DNA of 24,862 nt. Origin: PALSA-660 sp036508875 (lineage in GTDB: Bacteria; Actinomycetota; Coriobacteriia; Anaerosomatales; PALSA-660). The translations under genes and the position numbers were made by a program. The DNA lies in contig DATCGP010000021.1 of the NCBI GenBank assembly GCA_036508875.1, positions 1-24,862 of the forward strand, given 5' to 3'. A model generated the notes under the pieces. It saw only the letters and a list, made by a program, of their open reading frames with translations. It did not search any database and was not told the origin of the DNA. Positions 1 through 6,497 of the stretch are shown piece after piece. The number at the start of each line of letters is the position of its first letter. Position 1 is the stretch's first letter.

Positions 1-1
1 G

Positions 2-1588
2 GTCGAGAGCGATGTCGTGTTCGACGAATCGTTACTCGAGGAGATGCTGCAGCCCAATCGGATCGCCATTTCAAAGCGGCTACCGTGGATGAACGGAACG
101 ACGGTCACGCTCGACGACGAGGGCGGCGTCAGTGCCTTCTACCTCGGCGCTCTCACCCGTGCTGACGCCACGCACTTCAAGACGGTCAACATCTACAGCT
201 TGTCGCGCGATACATGGAGGGCGGTGTGCGAACGACTCGATCGACGCATTGTGGCCGGGCAAACGGGAGAGTACTACGAGTCCGTGTTCGCGGAAATGGT
301 CGCCGACGGTAGTTTGATGCTCGATCCGGTGTTCTTCCCTGCCGACCGATGGTATGAGATCGACACGTTGGCCGACTTGGATGCGGCTGAGCTCGTCTTC
401 CCCAGATACTCCCGCGCCATGAGCGGTACGAAGGCGGCCTCTCGTCACCGCCGGGGCGGCAGAGCAAGCCGGGACTCGGCGCCGCAGGTTCGCGCCGCAC
501 GGGAACTGGAGTACGGGGCACTCGCATCGGAGCACGGTGGCTACTGGCGTCACGGTTTCGTCGACCACGCCTACCTGTACAACCTGTACTTCCCGCCTGA
601 GTCGCTCTTCGAGCAACTCGGCAGTCAGATCCATGAGCTGGTGTTGAACTACCCGGTCGCTCAGGACGTCCTCGCTGGTCTCGTGGGCGATTACATCGGT
701 CAACCCGCCGAGAGGATCGCGGTCGGCAACGGGGCAGCTGAGCTCATCAAGGTCGTTTCCGGGCAGCTCGCCGGCAGGCTCATCGTCCCTGTTCCTTCGT
801 TCAACGAGTACGTCAACGCGGCCCCGGCGAAACACTTCGTCGAGTTCGCGCTTGAGACCCCAACGTTCCAGCTCGATGTCGACAAGTTCGCCGGGGAGGC
901 CATTGCCTGCAACGCCGACTTCGCGGTCGTGGTAACGCCGAACAACCCGACCTCGCTGCTCGTGCCCAAAGCCGACCTTCTCCGTCTGCTGGATTCTCTC
1001 GACGGGCACGACTGCGTGCTCATCGTGGACGAGTCGTTCATCGATTTCGCCGAGGGAGGTGCTCGGGCGTCCCTTGAGGCGGAGGTGGCTCAGTATCCGA
1101 ACTTGGCGATCCTCAAGAGCATGAGCAAGGTGTACGGCATCTGCGGGCTGAGGATCGGGTATCTCGTCACCGCGAACGAGGCCCTTGTCCAGCGGGTTCG
1201 TGATGGCTTGCCCATCTGGAACCTCAACGGTTTCGCCGAGGCATTCCTCCGCCTAGCGCCCCTATATCGGCAGGAGTTCGCCGCCAGCTGCGACCAGGTG
1301 CGCGCTGACAGAGATGTGTTCTATCAAGAGCTCAGCGGGATACCCGGTCTCGTCGTCTATCGGCCCGAGGCCAACTTCATCTTTTGTCGTCTTCCAGACG
1401 ATGCTCCGTCCGGTCCGGAAGTGACGCGCAGGCTGTTCGTCGAGGAGAACATCTACATCAAGCACTGCCAGGACAAGACCATGCCCGAGTCGAGCCGCTA
1501 CGTCCGCATCGCCAGCCGTACGAGGCGCGAGAACCGGGCCCTGGTTGATGCGCTTCAGCGGGTCATCGGGCCGCAGGAAGGGCGATGA
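2..1588 (+). CDS. Nucleotidyltransferase (C-terminal part) fused to HisC/CobD-like PLP enzyme; 5' end outside window
   Basis: The reading frame is open to the left edge from base 2, so the gene begins upstream. Visible residues 1-135 resemble the C-terminal half of a MobA/LicC-type sugar or alcohol-phosphate nucleotidyltransferase; the ending WYEIDTLADLDAAE is typical of that family. A basic linker follows (about 138-165), then a full fold-type I PLP domain of the class I/II (HisC/CobD) group. It shows TPNNPTS near residue 314, DESFIDF, and the Schiff-base lysine in SMSK (residue 376 of the fragment) followed by GLRIGYL. The stop overlaps the start of a CDP-alcohol phosphatidyltransferase (ATGA), so the two are translationally coupled. 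Known family logic suggests CDP-activation of an amino-alcohol phosphate or aminophosphonate, with the PLP domain making the amino or decarboxylated substrate. The exact substrate is inference; the domain calls are firm. Confidence 0.85.
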   Translation, partial: VESDVVFDESLLEEMLQPNRIAISKRLPWMNGTTVTLDDEGGVSAFYLGALTRADATHFKTVNIYSLSRDTWRAVCERLDRRIVAGQTGEYYESVFAEMVADGSLMLDPVFFPADRWYEIDTLADLDAAELVFPRYSRAMSGTKAASRHRRGGRASRDSAPQVRAARELEYGALASEHGGYWRHGFVDHAYLYNLYFPPESLFEQLGSQIHELVLNYPVAQDVLAGLVGDYIGQPAERIAVGNGAAELIKVVSGQLAGRLIVPVPSFNEYVNAAPAKHFVEFALETPTFQLDVDKFAGEAIACNADFAVVVTPNNPTSLLVPKADLLRLLDSLDGHDCVLIVDESFIDFAEGGARASLEAEVAQYPNLAILKSMSKVYGICGLRIGYLVTANEALVQRVRDGLPIWNLNGFAEAFLRLAPLYRQEFAASCDQVRADRDVFYQELSGIPGLVVYRPEANFIFCRLPDDAPSGPEVTRRLFVEENIYIKHCQDKTMPESSRYVRIASRTRRENRALVDALQRVIGPQEGR

Positions 1589-2232
1589 GTGCGCCGCGTC
1601 AGCCGACCGCTCCGCGACCGATGCTCTGGTTCGCTCGCGACTTGCCCAATGTGTGCTCGCTCGCGGGGCTCTTGTCGGCGGTGCTCGGGGTCCACTTTGC
1701 GATTCGCGGAGTCTTTCCGGCAGCGATGATCGCCCTGCTGTGGGCAGTCGTTTTCGACTGGAGCGATGGCCTCATCGCGCGGCGGATGAAGGGACGAACG
1801 GAGGACCAGCGTGCGTTCGGGGGACAACTGGACTCCCTGATCGATCTCGTCAGTTTCAGCATCGCTCCTGCAGTGCTGTTGCTCAGCGTCGGGCGCTTTA
1901 GCCCTTGGTTCATCCCTGGCGCCTTCGTGATCGTCGCCACGGGAGTCATTCGGCTCAGTTACTTCAATGTCTTCGGGCTGGCCGATGACTCGACCTACCG
2001 GGGGCTGGCGCTCGACAACAACGTCATCATCCTGGCGCTTCTCTTTCTCTTCCGAAACGCGGTGAGCGCCCCGGTGTTCGTCATCGTCCTCTACGTCGCA
2101 TTGATGGCCCTGTCGGCCCTCAATGTGGCTCCGATCAGGACGCCCAAGCTCAGCGGCAGGTGGTACTACGCCGTCATGCTGTATGCGCTCTGCCTGAGCG
2201 CGATCTATGGATGGCAGTTGCTGTTCCACTGA
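1585..2232 (+). CDS. CDP-alcohol phosphatidyltransferase (PssA-like)
   Basis: A 215-residue integral membrane protein carrying the CDP-alcohol phosphotransferase signature: D58-x2-D61-G62-x2-A65-R66, then G79-x3-D83-x3-D87. All four aspartates expected to bind metal and CDP are present. The stretch LDSLIDLVSFSIAPA after the signature most resembles phosphatidylserine synthases. The gap between AR and the following G is 12 residues instead of the usual 8, a four-residue insertion. Several hydrophobic helices follow. The ATG overlaps the upstream stop by 4 bp. These enzymes transfer a phospho-alcohol between CMP and a lipid or alcohol in the cytoplasmic membrane. Given the upstream cytidylyltransferase fusion, the partner may be a CDP-head group made by that protein rather than CDP-diacylglycerol; that is inference. 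Confidence 0.85.
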   Translation: MSAPRQPTAPRPMLWFARDLPNVCSLAGLLSAVLGVHFAIRGVFPAAMIALLWAVVFDWSDGLIARRMKGRTEDQRAFGGQLDSLIDLVSFSIAPAVLLLSVGRFSPWFIPGAFVIVATGVIRLSYFNVFGLADDSTYRGLALDNNVIILALLFLFRNAVSAPVFVIVLYVALMALSALNVAPIRTPKLSGRWYYAVMLYALCLSAIYGWQLLFH

Positions 2233-2645
2233 AGAGGTTGCGCGACCGCTGGCTGCGTCCCTCTCTGTATGTCAACGCTCTCGTCGCTGTTCCGTGGGTC
2301 CTGCTGCTCATCGCGCCCACAGTATTTCGAGCTTGGGGGGCGTCCCCGGTCGCGATCTTGGCCCTTTCTGGTGGACTGCTACTCATGACCGGAGTCGGAC
2401 TCCTCGATGCTTTCGTCTTCCGGCTGAGTCAGTCACGAGTCCGACGAACGCCGACAGGGAAGATGACCAGGTCGGACATCATCGGCGTTCTTCTCTTCGG
2501 TGTAACGCTGCTTTCCGTCGTCGTTACCGCGCTGAATGCTCTCGCAACCCGACGCTGGACTGCGGTTCCAAGTTCGTATACGATGACCCACCAGCACACG
2601 ACGGAGGCCCCGGCGCAGCGGCGTCGGGGCCTCCTGCTAGCATGA
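2211..2645 (+). CDS. Small membrane protein, three predicted helices, unknown function
   Basis: A 144-residue protein I do not recognise. The start chosen is the ATG at 2211, overlapping the phosphatidyltransferase by 22 bp in another frame; a TTG at 2238 has a GAAGAGG directly abutting it, which is too close. After a basic N-terminus (about residues 7-14) there are three hydrophobic segments, near residues 18-38, 43-68 and 90-112, then a hydrophilic tail rich in T, Q and R. The tail is encoded by the hairpin at 2603-2634. The overlap puts it in the same transcript as the two lipid head-group genes, so a role in that membrane pathway is plausible but not shown. Alternatively the true protein ends earlier and the tail is read-through into the terminator region. 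Confidence 0.6.
   Translation: MAVAVPLKRLRDRWLRPSLYVNALVAVPWVLLLIAPTVFRAWGASPVAILALSGGLLLMTGVGLLDAFVFRLSQSRVRRTPTGKMTRSDIIGVLLFGVTLLSVVVTALNALATRRWTAVPSSYTMTHQHTTEAPAQRRRGLLLA
2603..2634 (+). terminator. Hairpin at end of the head-group operon
   Basis: Perfect 10-bp arms GGAGGCCCCG (2603-2612) and CGGGGCCTCC (2625-2634), extended inward by three more G-C pairs after one mismatch, with loop AGCG. It lies inside the last codons of the 144-aa membrane protein and is not followed by a T-run, so it is a weak or factor-assisted terminator, or an mRNA 3' stabiliser. Confidence 0.5.
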
Positions 2646-2667
2646 ACAGGATAGGACGTCGACCAGT

Positions 2668-2753
2668 GATATCGGGGTCAGCCAAACTTCGGGAAATGTG
2701 CGGGTGAGACGCCCGCGCCGATAGTGGCTGGCCTCGGTCCACGTGGCCGGGGC
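2668..2753 (+). promoter_or_regulatory. Structured leader upstream of the substrate-binding protein
   Basis: The 140 bases before the lipoprotein gene contain several nested complements. TATCGG (2670-2675) can pair with CCGATA (2718-2723), and CAGCCA (2679-2684) with TGGCTG (2725-2730); the order is that of a pseudoknot. Inside lies GCGGG/CCCGC (2700-2704/2712-2716). A further stem GCCTCGG (2731-2737)/CCGGGGC (2747-2753), with one G-T pair, stands just before the ribosome site. I cannot match it to a known riboswitch class. Confidence 0.35.
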
Positions 2754-2787
2754 TCGGTAGCGACACAGGAGACATGGAGAACCACAG

Positions 2788-4042
2788 ATGAGGCGATCGT
2801 TCAAGATGATGGGGGTCGTTGCGCTATCTGGCGCGCTGGCCATGGCACTGCTGATGGCGGGATGCACAGGTGCGGGTGGCAGCGCGCAGACGAGCGCCGC
2901 CCGCACCTGCGGCGAGCTCGACGCCGACGTCTGCTCTGCAGGCGACGACGCCACTGCCTGATTCCGCGTACTACATGCAGCCTGGGTTGCCCAGCTGGGT
3001 CGACACGCAGACCAGCTTTGACACCGCGAAGGACTGGAACCTGTCGGGCGGGACGTGGCCGGTGGCCGTGTTCATGAACCCTGCGCAGGCGCCGCAGCTG
3101 CTCGCCGGCATGAAGGCGGGAGTCTTCCAGTCGGAGCTGAGACCCTTCGGCATCACGCCGGTGGTCCAGCCCATCGACGGCCCGCCGCGCGCGTTCCACG
3201 CACTGCAGCGCTCGAAGTGGCCGTTCATCTACGTCACGCTCACCGTCTTCTTGAACTATTCGCGCACCGAGCAGAACGAGGGGGGCGCCGGCGGGTTGCA
3301 GTACGTGGCGATCGCTGGCAGCGCCGCCGGGGGGAGCCAGACGCTCCTGGCGCGCGACTCGAACATCAAGACAGTGGCAGACCTCAAGGGCAAGACGATC
3401 GGAGTGCCGATGGGCAGCCCTGTGGTCGGCGTACTCATTGAGGAAGCCGCAGCCAAGGTGGGGCTCAAAGTCGGCAGCGGGCCAGGGGACATCCATATCG
3501 ACATGCGCTACAAGAGCAACTCCGATGTCCTCAACGGATACGCGGCTGGTGAGTACGACGCCGTCGTCTCCATGAGCGTCACCAAGGTGCAGCTGATCAA
3601 CATGGGATCGCACCGCGTGGCCGGCTTCCCGGACACGCCGACTGTCATGGTCCTCGCCGTCGAGCGCACGGTGCTCGAGCAGAGGCCCGACGTGGTGAAG
3701 GCGTTCCTGGAGGCGCACTACGCGAGCGAGAAGTTGGTCGTCCCCGCGTGGAACACGGCTGGGATCGCCATGCTCCTGCAGAACTGGAACGACTACTTCA
3801 AGACGCAGTTCGCCGAGCCGCAAGCTCCGCAGCGGTTGGTCCCGACCGTTGCGGCGTACCGGACCATGCTCGCGAACGTGCACCCCGAGGATCTGTCACG
3901 GGATTTCCTGACGAAGTGCTTCCAGTTCATGGGCGCTTATCACCTTTGGGACTGGCCGGGCGTCGTGGACACCTCGAAGCTTGTCAACCCCGACCTCTAC
4001 AACGCAGTGCTGGCGGAGCACGGGCAGACCGTGCTGCAGTAG
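2788..4042 (+). CDS. NMT1/SsuA-type ABC substrate-binding lipoprotein, frameshifted near its N-terminus
   Basis: ATG 2788 follows GGAG at 2776-2779 and encodes a classic lipoprotein signal peptide: MRRSFK, a hydrophobic core, and lipobox LMAGC with the lipidated Cys at residue 26. That frame closes at TGA 2959-2961. The mature domain continues in the next frame from about 2870 to 4042. It has a Pro/Ser/Thr-rich linker, then SVN-like fold motifs including FMNPAQAPQLLAGMKAG and VADLKGKTIGVPMGS, typical of NMT1/THI5/TauA-like binding proteins for nitrate, sulfonates or pyrimidines. Joining the halves needs one extra base removed (or two restored) between 2866 and 2958. As written the product would lack a signal peptide or be a 57-residue stub. 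No ABC ATPase or permease lies nearby, so the ligand is unknown. A strong terminator follows at 4071. Confidence 0.75.
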
Positions 4043-4070
4043 CGCCGGTCAAGCCGTACAGTTCGTGAGT

Positions 4071-4098
4071 CAGAAGGCCCCGACACCGGGGCCTTCTG
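4071..4098 (+). terminator. Strong hairpin terminator after the substrate-binding gene
   Basis: Perfect 12-bp stem CAGAAGGCCCCG (4071-4082) / CGGGGCCTTCTG (4087-4098) with the 4-base loop ACAC, 28 bases past the stop codon. The trailing sequence is only weakly T-rich (GTATCTTC). Confidence 0.75.
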
Positions 4099-4118
4099 GT
4101 ATCTTCGACGAGGCGGGG

Positions 4119-4481
4119 ATGAGTGGGACGATCCCGCGGGGGCAGGCGACGCGAACGGGGACGGCTTCGAGCGTCCAGTTGATGTTGTACGTGGCCGCGG
4201 TGCTCCAGGTCGTGGCTGCTGGGGTGGCGTTGATGCTGATCCCGATCAGCGGGATGCGGAAGTTTTGGTTGCTGATCTGCGCGGCGCTGGTGATCCAAGC
4301 CTACCGGCGTGTCGACGCGGTCGCGACGAACGCCGGCATGCTCGAGGCGGTCACCGCGCTCGCGGTCTCGGCCCTCCTTCTCGCGGGCATCATCGGCTTC
4401 CGTACCGTGTTCGTGACGTTGCGCCGCAACCGCTCACTCATCGACGATGAGGTCCGGCGCACCGACGTGGTCGTCAACTGA
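4119..4481 (+). CDS. Membrane anchor of a diguanylate cyclase, ended by an in-frame TGA
   Basis: Reads 120 residues from ATG 4119 (GAGG at 4110-4113, five bases upstream). It contains three hydrophobic segments, about residues 18-45, 50-64 and 78-100, then a charged stretch RRNRSLIDDEVRR that looks like the linker entering a PAS domain. The frame stops at TGA 4479-4481, and the very next codons in the same frame read AGAAIVVLELDGRI, the normal beginning of a PAS domain that continues to 5696. I therefore read this as the N-terminal third of one gene (4119-5696) interrupted by a single stop codon, not as an independent protein. Without the anchor downstream product the fragment would be an inert membrane peptide. 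Confidence 0.6.
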   Translation: MSGTIPRGQATRTGTASSVQLMLYVAAVLQVVAAGVALMLIPISGMRKFWLLICAALVIQAYRRVDAVATNAGMLEAVTALAVSALLLAGIIGFRTVFVTLRRNRSLIDDEVRRTDVVVN

Positions 4482-4499
4482 GCCGGCGCAGCGATCGTC

Positions 4500-5696
4500 G
4501 TGCTGGAACTCGACGGCCGAATCCGCGAGATGAACGACGCCATGAGGATGCTGTTGCAGGCGACCGGCCGGACGGTGGAAGGACTCGATTGGTTCGAGAC
4601 CTTTCTCGGAGAGCGGACGAGGCCGGAGATTCGCGCGACTTTCGAACGACTCGTGGCGTCCAGCGAGGGCAACGACGAGTACCTCGAATACCCGATCGTG
4701 GACTTCGAGGGCACCGAGCACTCGATCGTCTGGCTTCGCCGGCTGCTTCGCGGAGCCGACGGACGGCCCACCGGCGTCCGGTCCGCAGGGGTCGACCTGA
4801 CCGACAGCACGCTTCTGGAGAAGGACCTGGCGTTCCGCTCGATACTGCTCGATCACACGAACGACTCGGTGATCGTGTACCGGTTCGACGAAGTCATCAT
4901 CTACGCCAACAGCACGGCTTGCGAATACAGGAGCATGTCGCGTGACGAGCTCATCGGGTCCGACGTGCGACACCTCATCTCGGCTTCCGACCGCGATGCG
5001 CTCGCGCTGCACCTCGATACGGTGGCCAGCGGTTCCTGTGTGACGTTCGAGACCGAGTCGGTGGATCGCAACGGCATCGTCCGGCCGCTCGAGTCACACA
5101 TCTGCCCGGTCTGGTTGAGCGGCGAGCAGGTGGTGGTCGACGTCTCGCGCGACATCACGGACCGTCGCGAGGTCGAGGCAGCGGTCCGCCGTCTCGCGTA
5201 CAGCGACCATCTCACCGGGCTCGCGAATCGCGCGCGGCTCGAAGATCGTGCGTCGCTCTCTATGGCTCGAGCGCGTCGTACGGGCGAGTCGATCGCGCTG
5301 CTGTTCATGGATCTCGACCGCATGAAGTCCGTCAACGACACCCTCGGGCACCTGGCTGGGGACGACCTGCTCCGCGAGGTCGGCGTGCGCCTGCGGACCC
5401 TCTTCCGCGAGGAGGACACGGTAGCCAGGGCGGGCGGTGACGAATTCGTCGCGTTCACGCGCGTCGCCGATGTGTCGGACGCGGACGCCGTTGCCGCGAG
5501 GCTGGTGGGGCTGATGGCGGAGCCGTTCGTTTTCGATGGCGAACAGGTCTCTACCTCCGCCAGCGTCGGCCTGGCAGTCTTCCCGGGGGACGGCGACGAC
5601 CTCGAGCCGCTGATCGCTGCCGCGGACACGGCGATGTACATCGCGAAGGACCGGGGACGCAACCGCTACGTTCGCAGCGGCCCCGACGTGGCCTAG
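4500..5696 (+). CDS. PAS-PAS-GGDEF diguanylate cyclase (body of an interrupted gene)
   Basis: A 398-residue open stretch from GTG 4500. Two PAS domains (about 1-105 and 115-230) are followed by a GGDEF domain (about 235-395) that would make cyclic di-GMP from two GTP. The active-site motif GGDEF is intact at residues 312-316, and an RxxD inhibitory site is present as REED at 303-306, so the catalytic unit looks functional. The PAS domain actually begins a few codons earlier (about 4482), immediately after the TGA that ends the membrane part. GTG 4500 has no Shine-Dalgarno sequence, so independent initiation is doubtful; an internal ATG at 4530 is also poorly placed. Expression of an intact receptor would need read-through, suppression or a sequence correction at 4479-4481. 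Confidence 0.85.
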   Translation: MLELDGRIREMNDAMRMLLQATGRTVEGLDWFETFLGERTRPEIRATFERLVASSEGNDEYLEYPIVDFEGTEHSIVWLRRLLRGADGRPTGVRSAGVDLTDSTLLEKDLAFRSILLDHTNDSVIVYRFDEVIIYANSTACEYRSMSRDELIGSDVRHLISASDRDALALHLDTVASGSCVTFETESVDRNGIVRPLESHICPVWLSGEQVVVDVSRDITDRREVEAAVRRLAYSDHLTGLANRARLEDRASLSMARARRTGESIALLFMDLDRMKSVNDTLGHLAGDDLLREVGVRLRTLFREEDTVARAGGDEFVAFTRVADVSDADAVAARLVGLMAEPFVFDGEQVSTSASVGLAVFPGDGDDLEPLIAAADTAMYIAKDRGRNRYVRSGPDVA

Positions 5697-5861
5697 CCGG
5701 TTCTGTCGGCCACTCACTTCACAGCGAAGTCGCGCCACTTCAAGCAGGTGGCGGCGTTCTTGGCGTCGGCAGCGTGGTGGGCGCGCACCCTCCATATGCT
5801 CTTGTACGGAAGCCAGACCGATCCAACGCACTTCGTCTACGGAGCCTGCGCGGCAGCGAGT

Positions 5862-6092
5862 CTACTGCCGTCGCCGAGGATACGGTCTCATGACCATGAC
5901 GTAGTAGAAGAGAGAGCCGATACTGCTCAGGCAAACGACGACGAATGTCCAGAACAGGCGGTCGTTGGAGTTTGGCCCGCGACGAGGGAACTCCCAGTCG
6001 GCGCGCTGGAAGACATCGACCAGGCCTACCGCCCAAACTGCGGCTGCAGGAATCGCGACAAGGGCGATGGCAACGAGCATGGCTGGCTGCAT
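5862..6092 (-). CDS. Small PLDc_N-like two-helix membrane protein
   Basis: Minus-strand gene of 76 residues starting at ATG 6092, with GGAAGG three bases upstream. It has a hydrophobic helix at about residues 4-24, the short motif DVFQRADW, then a second helix (about 47-68) containing GSLFYYVMV. This helix / D-x-R-x-DW / W-x-xVxxxxxxGSLxYY layout matches the N-terminal membrane domain of cardiolipin-synthase-like phospholipase D proteins (PLDc_N), which also occurs as stand-alone small proteins of unknown role. The stop codon lies in the loop of a small hairpin (5851-5856/5865-5870). It sits between two broken c-di-GMP genes on the opposite strand and is itself undamaged. The flanking 5697-5861 holds no gene I can support. 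Confidence 0.65.
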   Translation of the reverse strand: MQPAMLVAIALVAIPAAAVWAVGLVDVFQRADWEFPRRGPNSNDRLFWTFVVVCLSSIGSLFYYVMVMRPYPRRRQ

Positions 6093-6181
6093 CGGCCTTC
6101 CATTCGGATGGACACCCGGCGCATGAGGACGAGCGAGACGATTCTACGCGAGACACTCTGGTACGTCGGAGGCCATGAGAT

Positions 6182-6457
6182 CTGAACCACATCGAGTTCC
6201 CGTGGCCCGTGGCTGAGAGGGTCCTGTGGCACCACGAGCGGCTCGACGGCAGTGGCTATCCGGACGGACTCCATGGGGACGAGATCCCGCTGTCGGCGCG
6301 GATCCTGGCCGTCGCCGACGTGGTCGAGGCGATGTCATCACACCGCCCGTACCGCGCCCTCGTGGGACTGGACCAGGCGATCGAAGAGATATCAGCCAAC
6401 CCGCAGAGGTACGACACTGACGTGGTACAGGCGTGCGTGCGCCTGTACGAGCGGGGC
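6182..6457 (+). pseudogene. Remnant of an HD-GYP cyclic-di-GMP phosphodiesterase (C-terminal half only)
   Basis: From about 6182 the frame reads NHIEFPWPVAERVLWHHERL and continues with DGSGYPDGL, ARILAVADVVEAMSSHRPYR and a closing YDTDVVQACVRLYE. This is the second half of an HD-GYP domain, including the GYP signature. The first half, with the metal-binding HD pair, is missing: a TGA at 6176-6178 blocks the frame just upstream and no matching N-terminus is seen in 5697-6181. Similarity ends near 6457, and the frame then drifts into the antisense of the neighbouring phosphatase. The fragment cannot bind the catalytic metals, so it is almost certainly dead. Confidence 0.75.
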
Positions 6458-6497
6458 GACATCGGGGCTCTAGCTCGTCGCCGGGACCAGCGTCTCG

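Noticed and set aside
2690..2730. Partial likeness of GGGAA...GGGTGAGACGCCCG to the core of a cobalamin or TPP riboswitch
   Set aside because: The defining later boxes (a GC(C/A)ACTGT-type box for cobalamin, CTGATCTGG-type for TPP) are missing, and the upstream half of a cobalamin element is not present.
5748..6185. 145-codon plus-strand frame over the small minus-strand gene
   Set aside because: Only its first ~35 codons lie outside the antisense PLDc_N-like gene, whose helices and ribosome site are convincing; no motif or ribosome site supports the plus frame.
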